Shown one piece after another: positions 31,114-41,974 of a DNA stretch of 64,000 nucleotides. The position numbers and the translations under genes were made by a program. The notes beneath the pieces were generated by a model. The model saw only the letters and a list, made by a program, of their open reading frames with translations, searched no databases and was not told where the DNA came from. Source of the DNA: Phyllobacteriaceae bacterium UBA1940 (GTDB lineage Bacteria; Pseudomonadota; Alphaproteobacteria; Rhizobiales; Rhizobiaceae); assembly GCA_002336975.1 (NCBI GenBank), contig DDFA01000023.1, positions 1-64,000 of the forward strand. The letters are read 5' to 3'. Each line of letters begins with the position of its first letter. The first letter of the stretch is position 1.

Positions 31114-32913
31114 ATGACTTCAATCATTTCCAATCTGACAGCCAGCCAGATCAAGAATCTCGCCACGGCGACGATCCAGACGCTCAACACCGAAGACGTC
31201 GCGGCTTTGACCTCCGATAAGGTCGCCGCACTCTCCTCCGCACAGCTCAACGCCTTCACCTCGACCAGCCTGGTCTCCTTCACCTCGAGCCAGATCAGCG
31301 CGATCAGCGCGACGGCGCTGAAGGGCCTGAATGTCAGCCAGATGGCGGCCCTCACCTCCGGTCACATCGAAGGCCTGACGGCCAAGCAGGCCGCCTCGCT
31401 CACCAGCGCGCAGGTCGCGACCTTCACCACCGACGAGGTCGAGGCCCTGTCGGCCACGCAGGTCGCCGCTCTCGGCTACGATGTCTTCACGACGTTCGAT
31501 TCGGCGGAAATCGCCCTGTTCACCACGGCTGAAGTCGCTGCGATCAGCGAAAAGGCGATCGCCGGCCTCACCACCAGCACGATCGCGAGCCTGACCACCG
31601 ACAAGCTCGCCGCTCTCGGCACCAAGCAGATCGCTGCCCTCTCGTCGGCCCAGCTCAATGCGCTCACGAGCGGCCAGCTCAGCTCGCTCGGCACGGACAA
31701 GATTGCAGCCCTCTCGGCCAAGCAGCTCGCCGGCGTCAACGCCAGCCAGATCGCCAATCTCGGCACCGATCAGGTCGCTGCCCTCGGCGCCAAGCAGATT
31801 GCCGGCCTCACCACCGCTCAGGCCGCTGCCCTGACGACCGCACAGGTCGAAGCTCTCAACAGCACACAGATCGCCGCTCTCAGCGCTGCCGCTCTGAAGA
31901 CCATCGACGCCGCGGAACTGGCCCTGTTCTCCTCCGGCGAACTGGCCGCCATCTCCGACAAGGCAATCGCAGGTCTCGAAACCGCTGCCCTGGCCAGCCT
32001 GACCACCGACAAGCTCGCTGCCCTCAACACCAAGCAGATCGCAGCCCTCTCGTCGGCTCAGCTCGGCGCCCTCACCAGCGCTCAGCTCACCTCCCTCAGC
32101 TCCGACAAGCTCGGCGCCCTCTCCGCCAAGCAGATCGCAGGCCTGACGACCGGCCAGATCGCATCGCTCGGCACCGATCAGGTCGCTGCCCTCGGCGCCA
32201 AGCAGGTTGCTGCCCTGACCACGGCACAGGCCGCCGCCCTCACCACGGCGCAGGTCGAAGCCCTCACCTCCTCGCAGGTCGCCGCTCTCGGCGCCGCTGT
32301 TCTCAAGACCATCGACGCCGCCGAACTGGCCCTGTTCTCCTCCGGCGAACTGGCTGCCATCTCCGACAAGGCAATCGCAGGTCTCGAAACCGCTGCCCTG
32401 GCCAGCCTGACCACCGACAAGCTCGCTGCTCTCAACACCAAGCAGATCGCAGCCCTCTCGTCGGCCCAGCTCGGCGCCCTCAGCAGCGCGCAGCTGAACT
32501 CGCTCAGCTCCGACAAGCTCGCGGCCCTTTCGGCCAAGCAGATGGTCGGCCTGACGACCAGCCAGGTGGCATCGCTTAGCACCGATCAGGTTGCGGCTCT
32601 CGACGCCAAGCAGCTCAATGGTCTCAGCTCCAACCAGGTCGCGGCCCTCTCCTCGGCCCAGGTCGAGGCTCTCAACAGCGCGCAGATCGCCGGCCTCACC
32701 GCCGCTGTCCTGCAGGCAATGAGCTCGGACGAGATCAAGACCTTCACCACCGACGAACTGGCCGCCATCAGCGCCAAGGCAATTGCCGGCCTTTCCACGG
32801 AGGACATCCTTGCCCTGAGCTCCACTCAGGTCCGGGCCCTGAAGGCCGAACAGATCGCCGCGATGAACACGGCGCAGGTCGACGCCATCATCCAGGCCTA
32901 CAAGGCGGTCTGA
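31114..32913 (+). CDS. Octapeptide-repeat protein (74 octads), flagellin-like N-terminus
   Basis: The 599 residues are exactly MTSIISN plus 74 consecutive octapeptides of consensus L-[T/S]-[T/S/A]-x-[Q/D/K]-[V/I/L]-A-A, without a single gap. Octads follow a 17-unit (136-residue) super-repeat: FDSAEIAL, IDAAELAL, IDAAELAL and MSSDEIKT are octads 16, 33, 50 and 67. No Pro, Cys or Trp is seen; Ala, Leu, Ser and Thr dominate. The regular hydrophobic positions 1 and 6 imply a solenoid or stacked short helices (S/T-x-x-Q resembles a helix capping box). There is no Sec signal or membrane segment. The first seven residues match the flagellin start (MTSILTN) at five positions. Similar octads occur in large uncharacterised alphaproteobacterial proteins (recollection). 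Function unknown. It has its own SD (AAGGG) and terminator. Confidence 0.85.
   Translation: MTSIISNLTASQIKNLATATIQTLNTEDVAALTSDKVAALSSAQLNAFTSTSLVSFTSSQISAISATALKGLNVSQMAALTSGHIEGLTAKQAASLTSAQVATFTTDEVEALSATQVAALGYDVFTTFDSAEIALFTTAEVAAISEKAIAGLTTSTIASLTTDKLAALGTKQIAALSSAQLNALTSGQLSSLGTDKIAALSAKQLAGVNASQIANLGTDQVAALGAKQIAGLTTAQAAALTTAQVEALNSTQIAALSAAALKTIDAAELALFSSGELAAISDKAIAGLETAALASLTTDKLAALNTKQIAALSSAQLGALTSAQLTSLSSDKLGALSAKQIAGLTTGQIASLGTDQVAALGAKQVAALTTAQAAALTTAQVEALTSSQVAALGAAVLKTIDAAELALFSSGELAAISDKAIAGLETAALASLTTDKLAALNTKQIAALSSAQLGALSSAQLNSLSSDKLAALSAKQMVGLTTSQVASLSTDQVAALDAKQLNGLSSNQVAALSSAQVEALNSAQIAGLTAAVLQAMSSDEIKTFTTDELAAISAKAIAGLSTEDILALSSTQVRALKAEQIAAMNTAQVDAIIQAYKAV
31135..32910 (+). 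repeat. 24-bp tandem repeat array with 408-bp higher-order units
   Basis: The coding array has 74 units of 24 bp. Higher-order units are 31135-31494 (15 octads, degenerate), 31495-31902, 31903-32310, 32311-32718 (17 octads each) and 32719-32910 (partial). Units 31903-32310 and 32311-32718 are nearly identical at DNA level over long stretches, so they are recent copies. Confidence 0.85.
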
Positions 32914-32937
32914 TATCCGATACTGATATCCAATACA

Positions 32938-32978
32938 GGGCGGCGCGGTTTGAAACCGCGCCGCCCTTCTTCTTTTCC
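32938..32978 (+). terminator. Terminator of the octad-repeat gene
   Basis: GGGCGGCGCGGT with ACCGCGCCGCCC forms a 12-bp stem with a 5-base loop (32938-32966), followed by TTCTTCTTTT. It lies 25 bases after the stop, so the repeat gene is likely a separate or strongly attenuated transcript from the glycosyltransferase gene. Confidence 0.8.
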
Positions 32979-33079
32979 AACGACCAGCCAGACGCAAGTC
33001 AACTCCGATAGCAAGGCAGACGAGCTCATTTCGAGTCCGTTCAACAGCCCGGCCAGCAGGCCCCTTGCCGCAGGATGTC

Positions 33080-36300
<3,221 letters not shown>

Positions 36301-36307
36301 AACGGAA

Positions 36308-36341
36308 AAGGCCCCGGAAAACCGGGGCCTTCTGATTTTTT
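36308..36341. terminator. Bidirectional terminator between glf and flaB
   Basis: A 10-bp perfect stem AAGGCCCCGG (36308-36317) and CCGGGGCCTT (36322-36331), loop AAAA, then CTGATTTTTT. It is placed between the converging glf and flaB genes and can serve both. Confidence 0.85.
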
Positions 36342-36364
36342 CGGACCAAGTGTCCGTTTGCCGA

Positions 36365-37567
36365 TTAACGGAAGAGCGTGAGGATGCTTTCCGAAGCCGA
36401 GTTGGCGATCGACAGCGACTGGATGGCGAGCTGCTGCTGGGTCTGCAGGGCCTTCAGGCGGGTCGATTCCTCGTTCATGTCGGCATCGACGAGACGGCCA
36501 ACGCCCGAGTCGATGGAGTCGGTCAGCTTGGAGACGAAGTCTTCCTGCAGGCCGATACGCATCGCCATGGAGCCGAGGTCAGCAGCGGCGGAGGTCATCT
36601 TGCTGAGGGCTTCGTCGACCAGCGTGATCAGGCCGTCGAGCTGCGGGCCGGTGGTATTGCCGTCGATCTTGAATTCGGACACAGATTCCGGCGTCGAGCC
36701 CGACGTAACGGTCGTGTCGACCTGCCAGAGGAAGTTCGTCGCATCCTGCGCATATGCTTCCTGACCGTTGTTCGTCGACAGATCCTGTTCGACAGCCGCG
36801 ACCCAGACGTTGTCAGCGACCTTGACGAAGCCGACGCCGCTACCGTCGCCAGCGCCAACCGTCGTCCATGCGATCTTGCCGCCGGCATCGAAGCCACCGC
36901 CTGCAAGCGTTACGGCATCGCTGACTTCAGCCGAGGTGAACTTCGGCACGTTTACGGGAGCAGTCGTGCCGTTCGTGTTGACGTTGACCACAACGCCGTC
37001 GCCGAGAATGTTCTGCGTCTGGTCGAGAATGCCGGTATTGCCGCTCTTGTCGAACAGGACGTTGTCTGTCGTGAGGTCGTAGTTGACCTTCTTGACCGAA
37101 ACCGCGCCGCCGCTGTCGCGCACGAAGGAGGCGACAACGCTCGTCTGGTCACCGACATTGGCTTCCAGCCAGTTTTCGCCGGAGAAGGAAGCGGCTTCGG
37201 AAATGCTCTTGAGCTGGTCCTGAAGCTGCGAAATTTCTTCCTGGATCTTGGTCTTGTCAACGCCGTCTTCGGTGGCGGCAACAAGCTTCTTCTTGATTTC
37301 CTTCACGACTTCGATCGAGGAATTCATACCGGCATAGGCGGTATCGACCTTCGCTGCGCCGAGGCCCAGCGCGTCCTGAACGGCAGAAAGCGCCATGTTG
37401 TCGGAGCGCATGGTCGTTGCGATCGACCAATAGGCAGCGTTGTCGGACGCGCCGCCGACGCGCAGGCCGGACGAGACGCGTGCCTGCGTGTCTTCCATAT
37501 CGGAACTGATCGACCGCAGCGTCTGAAGAGCGGACATGGCCGCGATATTGGTGAGAATGCTCGTCAT
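36365..37567 (-). CDS. flaB: Flagellin
   Basis: Filament subunit of 400 residues. Starts MTSILTNIAAMSALQTLRSI and ends ALQTQQQLAIQSLSIANSAS...LTLFR. The D0/D1 helices are almost identical to those of the neighbouring flagellin at 37977-39194, while the central part is variable. The letter is by position in the S. meliloti order and is not certain. The leader element GGGACATTCCGG lies 33 bases before ATG 37567. Expected to be secreted through the flagellar export gate. Confidence 0.95.
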   Translation of the reverse strand: MTSILTNIAAMSALQTLRSISSDMEDTQARVSSGLRVGGASDNAAYWSIATTMRSDNMALSAVQDALGLGAAKVDTAYAGMNSSIEVVKEIKKKLVAATEDGVDKTKIQEEISQLQDQLKSISEAASFSGENWLEANVGDQTSVVASFVRDSGGAVSVKKVNYDLTTDNVLFDKSGNTGILDQTQNILGDGVVVNVNTNGTTAPVNVPKFTSAEVSDAVTLAGGGFDAGGKIAWTTVGAGDGSGVGFVKVADNVWVAAVEQDLSTNNGQEAYAQDATNFLWQVDTTVTSGSTPESVSEFKIDGNTTGPQLDGLITLVDEALSKMTSAAADLGSMAMRIGLQEDFVSKLTDSIDSGVGRLVDADMNEESTRLKALQTQQQLAIQSLSIANSASESILTLFR

Positions 37568-37599
37568 TGAATGGTGCCCCTTGATTGGCTTCAGGAGAA

Positions 37600-37611
37600 G
37601 GGACATTCCGG
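37600..37611 (-). promoter_or_regulatory. flaB: Conserved flagellin leader element, copy 2
   Basis: GGGACATTCCGG on the plus strand, 33 bases before the flaB start codon; identical to the other two copies except for one base. Confidence 0.55.
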
Positions 37612-37786
37612 GTTCCACCGGGAGCGCCAACCAGCATCATGCTTGCCAGACCTGTCGTTCTTGCGGCCGGCTTGTCGCTTCGATGGTTCTAGGTAACGCG
37701 CTCATAGTTAATGAACTGCTAAGCGGATGGAGAAAACACACCGCACGGTAACCATAACCGCCGATGCAGAACGAAAACCCTTCCTT

Positions 37787-37874
37787 CGTCATGCCCGGGC
37801 CTGCCCCGGGCATCCGCAAATCTTGCAGTTTTTCAATGCATTGGCAGACCCTCGGGACAGGCCTGACGATGACG
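37787..37874. repeat. RIME-like palindromic intergenic element
   Basis: The unit starts CGTCATGCCCGGGC and ends GCCTGACGATGACG. It contains a 9-bp stem ATGCCCGGG (37791-37799) with CCCGGGCAT (37805-37813) and a second half CCCTCGGGACAGGCCTGACG. This layout is typical of dispersed intergenic mosaic elements in Rhizobium and relatives (RIME; recollection). It lies between flaA and flaB. Confidence 0.6.
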
Positions 37875-37906
37875 GCAGCAGATGGGGCGTGGTTTAAAAT
37901 GCGAAA

Positions 37907-37930
37907 GCCGCGCTTCTTGCGAAGCGCGGC
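37907..37930 (-). terminator. Terminator of flaA
   Basis: GCCGCGCTTC (37907-37916), loop TTGC, GAAGCGCGGC (37921-37930): a 10-bp perfect stem 46 bases after the flaA stop. The minus strand continues TTTCGCATTTT. Confidence 0.75.
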
Positions 37931-37976
37931 CCCGATAGGAAGGTGGAGAAAATCCCCACCGGTCCTGCTGTCTCGA

Positions 37977-39194
37977 TTAACGGAACAGCGACAGAACGTT
38001 CTGCGATGCGGAGTTGGCGATCGACAGCGACTGGATGGCGAGCTGCTGCTGGGTCTGCAGTGCCTTCAGGCGGGTCGATTCCTCGTTCATGTCGGCGTCG
38101 ACGAGACGGCCAACGCCCTTGTCGATAGCCGAGCTGAGCTGCGAGACGAACTCTTCCTGCAGACCGATGCGCGAGGAGATCGAGCCCAGAGCGGAGGCCG
38201 CGCTGGTCATGCTCTTGAGCGCGTTGTCGACGTTCTGGATCAGGCCGTCCAGCTCTTCGCTCGTGGTGGCGTTGCTGATCGAGAAGCCGGATACAGACTC
38301 GGAGCCGTCCGTGGAGGCCTTCGTCAGGTCGATTGCCCACAGGTTGGTGCCAGCATCGGTCGCGAAGGTTTCCTGACCGTTGTTGACGCCCTTGTCCTGT
38401 TCGACTGCTTCGACCCAGGTGTCGTTGCCGACCATGACATAACCGCGACCAGCGCCGGCGCCATCGCTGGCGACCGTCCAGGCGATCTTGCCGCCGGCAT
38501 CGAAGCCGCCGGTTGCAGCGGTAACGGCAGTGCTGACTTCAGCCGTCGTGTACTTCACGACGTTGGTCGAACCGACCGTGCCGTTGACGTTGACGTTGAC
38601 GACAACGCCGTCCTTGCCCGTGCTGTTCTTCTGGTCGAGGATACCGGTGTTGCTACCGGCCTTGTCGAAGAGAACCGTCGTGGCGTCGAGCGTGTAGTCG
38701 ACCTTCTTGACCGAAACGCTGCCGCTGCTGTCGCGAACGAAGGAGGCAACGACGCTGGCCTTGTCCAGCGAGCCGCCGCTGATGTTGGCTTCGAGCCAGT
38801 TTTCGCCGGAGAACGAAGCAGCTTCGGAAATGCTCTTGAGCTGGCCCTGGAGCTGCTTGATTTCTTCGTTGATCTTGGTCTTGTCGACGCCGTCTTCCGT
38901 CGCCGTTACCAGCTTCTTCTTGATTTCCTTGACCACGTCGATCGAGGAATTCATACCGGCATAGGCGGTGTCGACCTTGGCGGCGCCGAGGCCGAGGGCG
39001 TCCTGAACGGCGGAGAGCGCCATGTTGTCGGAACGCATGGTCGTTGCAATCGACCAGTAGGCAGCGTTGTCAGCCGCGCTGCCGACGCGCAGGCCCGTCG
39101 AAACGTGAGCCTGGGTTTCGTCCATGTTGTTGTTGATGGAGCGCAGCGTCTGGAGAGCAGACATGGCTGCTGCGTTGGTGAGAATGCTCGTCAT
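37977..39194 (-). CDS. flaA: Flagellin
   Basis: Filament subunit of 405 residues, next to fliP as flaA is in S. meliloti. Starts MTSILTNAAAMSALQTLRSI; ends QQQLAIQSLSIANSASQNVL. The N-terminal ~150 residues and C-terminal ~100 are nearly the same as in flaB, consistent with tandem duplication. The leader element GGGACATACCGG is 32 bases before the ATG. Probably the principal flagellin (inference). Confidence 0.95.
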   Translation of the reverse strand: MTSILTNAAAMSALQTLRSINNNMDETQAHVSTGLRVGSAADNAAYWSIATTMRSDNMALSAVQDALGLGAAKVDTAYAGMNSSIDVVKEIKKKLVTATEDGVDKTKINEEIKQLQGQLKSISEAASFSGENWLEANISGGSLDKASVVASFVRDSSGSVSVKKVDYTLDATTVLFDKAGSNTGILDQKNSTGKDGVVVNVNVNGTVGSTNVVKYTTAEVSTAVTAATGGFDAGGKIAWTVASDGAGAGRGYVMVGNDTWVEAVEQDKGVNNGQETFATDAGTNLWAIDLTKASTDGSESVSGFSISNATTSEELDGLIQNVDNALKSMTSAASALGSISSRIGLQEEFVSQLSSAIDKGVGRLVDADMNEESTRLKALQTQQQLAIQSLSIANSASQNVLSLFR

Positions 39195-39225
39195 TGTCGT
39201 TGTCCCTTTGAACGAAATACTGGTG

Positions 39226-39237
39226 GGGACATACCGG
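39226..39237 (-). promoter_or_regulatory. flaA: Conserved flagellin leader element, copy 3
   Basis: GGGACATACCGG on the plus strand, 32 bases before the flaA start; the third copy of the shared element. Confidence 0.55.
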
Positions 39238-39390
39238 ACTCAAAGAACTTACCGGTTACGGCGGTTCGGCATCATGCCAACTCGGTTTCTCCGCCAAACG
39301 GAGGGATACCAAACCCGTCGTGTCTCGATGAAATTCGCAGCCATTCCTTGCCAAGTTCTTAAATCGGCAAGGTGGTTTCGAGGGACGGCG

Positions 39391-39413
39391 GGTTATGGTT
39401 AACAGTCGGTAAC
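39391..39413 (-). promoter_or_regulatory. GGTTAAC-like cluster upstream of flaA
   Basis: GGTTAT (39391), GGTTAAC (39397-39403) and GGTAAC (39408-39413) lie 197-219 bases before the flaA start, between flaA and fliP, resembling the clusters upstream of the third flagellin and rem. Confidence 0.35.
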
Positions 39414-39430
39414 GAGAACGCCTCGACGGA

Positions 39431-40177
39431 CTAGCTGAAGGACCGCACGAGGCTGCCGACGAGCAGGTTCCAGCCGTCGATAAGCACGAAGAACAGGATC
39501 TTGAAGGGCAGCGAGATCGAGGTCGGCGGCAGCATCATCATGCCCATGGCCATGGTGATGGTGGCGACGATCATGTCGATGACGAGGAAGGGCAGCACGA
39601 CGAGGAAGCCGATCTCGAAGCCGCGGCGGATTTCCGAGATCATGAAGGCGGGGATGACGACGCGAAGGTCGGCCACATCGCCCTGAACCATGGTCTGGCC
39701 GCGCTCTTCCGCCAGCGAGATGAAAAGCTCGATGTCCTTGTCGCGCGTATTGGCGACCATGAATTCGCGGAAAGGCTCGGCGATGCGCTTTGTGGCCTCG
39801 GTCTCGTCGATCTGGTTGGCCATCAGCGGCTCGACGCCGTTCTGCCAGGCGCGGTCGAAGGTCGGCGCCATGACGTAGAAGGTCATGAACAGCGCCAGCG
39901 AGACGAGGATCATGTTCGAAGGCGTCGTGGCGAGACCCATGCCCGAACGCAGGATCGAGAAGGCGATGACGAAGCGCGGAAAGCTCGTCACCATGATGAG
40001 GATGCCCGGGGCGACCGAGAGGATCGTCAGGAGGCCGAAGGTGCGGATGATCCAGGAGGCGGCCGAGCCGTCGATGGGCGCATTGAGCAGATTGCCCGGC
40101 AGCTGCAACTGCTGCTGGGCATAGGCCACGCCGGTCATCGCGATCATGGCGACGAAGGTCAGAAGGGCTCGAATCAT
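39431..40177 (-). CDS. fliP: Flagellar export protein FliP
   Basis: Export-gate core protein (248 residues) with cleavable signal (MIRALLTFVAMIAMTGVAYA) and membrane segments. Family signatures are VMVTSFPRFVIAFSILRSGMG-like (here IMVTSFPRFVIAFSIL) near residue 60 and IPAFMISEIRRGFEIGFLVVLPFLVIDM near 170-200. It is last in the flgB-to-fliP operon and overlaps fliL as ATGA. Confidence 0.97.
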   Translation of the reverse strand: MIRALLTFVAMIAMTGVAYAQQQLQLPGNLLNAPIDGSAASWIIRTFGLLTILSVAPGILIMVTSFPRFVIAFSILRSGMGLATTPSNMILVSLALFMTFYVMAPTFDRAWQNGVEPLMANQIDETEATKRIAEPFREFMVANTRDKDIELFISLAEERGQTMVQGDVADLRVVIPAFMISEIRRGFEIGFLVVLPFLVIDMIVATITMAMGMMMLPPTSISLPFKILFFVLIDGWNLLVGSLVRSFS

Positions 40178-40704
40178 TCGATCACAAAGGTCCGGAACAT
40201 GACGTTGGTTACGCGCCCTTCGGACCTGAGGTCAACCCGCTCCTGCAGGTCTTCCCGGAGATATTGGAAGCCGCGCGGCCCCTGCACCTGCTGGAGCGAG
40301 ACCGTGCGCATATAGGCCATGATGTCCTGGTGGATTTCCTCCGCCAGCTTGACGTCCGGCGCGCCCTTGAACATCAGCGCGACTTCGAGCCGCACGCGGT
40401 CGTCGGACGGATAGGCGAGGTTGCTGGTGATCGGGTCGAGCAGCACGATGCCGTTCGCTTCGGTGGAGATATGCGGGATTTCGCCCGCCTCCGCCTTCTC
40501 GCCGCCACCGCCGTGGCCGCCGGCGGCCGCGGGTTCGGCCTTGGCCACCTCTTCCGCCGGCTTTTCGGCCGGCGGCGGGGCGAGCATGTTGCCGACGAAC
40601 CAGCCGCCGCCGGCGGCCAGCAGTGTCAGCACGGCGATGATCGCGATGGTGATGACCAGCGAAGGCTTCTTCTTCTGCTCGACGCCCTGTTCTTCGTCCG
40701 CCAT
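40174..40704 (-). CDS. fliL: Flagellar basal body protein FliL
   Basis: Inner-membrane stator-associated protein (176 residues). A cytoplasmic N-terminus is followed by TM TIAIIAVLTLLAAGGGWFVG (residues ~20-40), an Ala/Glu/Gly linker and the periplasmic domain ending LQERVDLRSEGRVTNVMFRTFVIE, which is typical for FliL. It follows flgH by 32 bases and overlaps fliP. Confidence 0.93.
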   Translation of the reverse strand: MADEEQGVEQKKKPSLVITIAIIAVLTLLAAGGGWFVGNMLAPPPAEKPAEEVAKAEPAAAGGHGGGGEKAEAGEIPHISTEANGIVLLDPITSNLAYPSDDRVRLEVALMFKGAPDVKLAEEIHQDIMAYMRTVSLQQVQGPRGFQYLREDLQERVDLRSEGRVTNVMFRTFVIE

Positions 40705-40736
40705 GTTCTTCTTCCGGTGTTACGAGGGTCGGGGCG

Positions 40737-41447
40737 TCAGATCGGCGAGAACAGGTCGACGGCCTGCTGACCCCATGGCGGCTGCTGCACTTCCGTCAGA
40801 CGGCCGCGGCCGCCGTAGGAGATGCGGGCTTCCGCGATGCGCTCGTAGGAGATCTGATTGTTGGCATCGACATCCTGCGGCCGCACGATGCCGGCGACGT
40901 TGAGGATGCGAAGCTCGTGGTTCACGCGAACCTCCTGCGAGCCGCTGATCAGCAGATTGCCGTTCTCGATGACGCCGGTCACGACCGCCGCCACGAGCAG
41001 GTTCAGCTTCTCCGAACGCTCCGTCGATCCGTCGCCCTTGGAGCTCGTCGACGAGCCGAAGCCGAGATCCCCCTTGGCATCGACGCTGCTGCTGGCGGTC
41101 GAGCCGCTGAGGCCGAAATTGATGCCGCTCTTGTTGGTGCGCGAGCGATCGGTCTTGTTGTCGAAGCTCGCCTTGTCGTTGACGCGGATGTTCACGGTCA
41201 GGATGTCGCCCATCTTGAAGGCGCGCGAATCCTTGAAAAGCGCCGACTGCTGGTCGCTCCAGATCGAATAGCCGGAAACCGAATTGCGCGGCTGCTTCGG
41301 ATACATGGCCATCTGCGGCGTTTCGGCATAGTTGAGCCCGCTGCCGATCGGGCTCATCGCCGGCGCCCGGCCGATCTCCCTGATCGCCTGGTTCGAGCAG
41401 CCCGACAGGGCCATCGCGACGGCTAGTGCGGGGGCGAGCTTTTTCAT
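40737..41447 (-). CDS. flgH: Flagellar L-ring lipoprotein FlgH
   Basis: Outer-membrane L-ring subunit (236 residues). The lipoprotein signal MKKLAPALAVAMALSGC puts the acylated Cys at 17. SLFKDSRAFKMGDILTVNIRVNDKA-type sequence (here FKDSRAFKMGDILTVNI) and the C-terminal IVRPQDVDANNQISYERIAEARISYGGRG are diagnostic. ATG 41447 overlaps the motE stop (ATGA). Confidence 0.96.
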   Translation of the reverse strand: MKKLAPALAVAMALSGCSNQAIREIGRAPAMSPIGSGLNYAETPQMAMYPKQPRNSVSGYSIWSDQQSALFKDSRAFKMGDILTVNIRVNDKASFDNKTDRSRTNKSGINFGLSGSTASSSVDAKGDLGFGSSTSSKGDGSTERSEKLNLLVAAVVTGVIENGNLLISGSQEVRVNHELRILNVAGIVRPQDVDANNQISYERIAEARISYGGRGRLTEVQQPPWGQQAVDLFSPI

Positions 41448-41974
41448 GACGGGTCCTTCGAGGTATTCGGATCGGTCGCCGAAACGAGGATACGGGTAAG
41501 GGCGGCGGCCTTGTCGGCCGGCATTTCGCCGAGGATCGTGCTCGACTGGCGCGGCGGAAGCTTCATGACGATGGCCGAGGCGATTTCCGGCTTGAGCTCG
41601 GCGAGCTGGGCGGCGGCGGCATCCGGCTTCATCTTGCGGTAGACCTCCACCAGGTCCGATTCGACGGACTTCAGAAAATCGTTGCGGCGCTTCAGCCAGT
41701 CCTCGTATTCGGCGCGCCGGGCTTCCAGCGTCTTGATGCGCTCGTCGACATCCTTCTGCAGGTTTTCGAGTTCCTGCTTCTGGAGGAGATAGCGCTGGTC
41801 TCGCGCGGCATCCGCGATATTGGTGCAGAATTCGCGGATCTCGTCGGCACTCGCCTTGGTCGTCATGATGACGGGGCGTTCCTCGGCGAAGGCGCCGGGA
41901 ATGGCCAGCATCACGAAGCCGGCCAAGGGGAGGGCGAGCCTTTTTGCGAGGATGGAAAGGGTCTTGGTCATCAT
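41444..41974 (-). CDS. motE: MotE, periplasmic chaperone for MotC
   Basis: A 176-residue exported protein (signal around LALPLAGFVMLAIPGAFA) with a central coiled coil (QRYLLQKQELENLQKDVDER) and a C-terminal MgtE-N-like helical part (LAELKPEIASAIVMKLPPRQ). In S. meliloti MotE stabilises MotC in the periplasm (family knowledge), and position between flgI and flgH agrees. Overlaps flgI and flgH by 4 bases each. Confidence 0.88.
   Translation of the reverse strand: MMTKTLSILAKRLALPLAGFVMLAIPGAFAEERPVIMTTKASADEIREFCTNIADAARDQRYLLQKQELENLQKDVDERIKTLEARRAEYEDWLKRRNDFLKSVESDLVEVYRKMKPDAAAAQLAELKPEIASAIVMKLPPRQSSTILGEMPADKAAALTRILVSATDPNTSKDPS

Larger units (their letters stand above)
37568..37976. 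promoter_or_regulatory. flaB upstream region and flaA 3' region
   Basis: This 409-base gap contains the flaB leader element (37600-37611), GGTAAC and GTTAAT motifs (37692-37712), a palindromic rhizobial element (37787-37874) and the flaA terminator (37907-37930). No gene is seen. Confidence 0.5.

Noticed and set aside
31135..32910. CRISPR array
   Set aside because: The repeats are adjacent 24-bp coding units without spacers, in frame over 599 codons.
31114..32913. Relation of the octads (LTxxQVxA) to TAL-effector repeats (LTPEQVVAI)
   Set aside because: Only a 7-9 residue likeness. The period is 8 instead of 33-35, and there is no variable di-residue or second helix.
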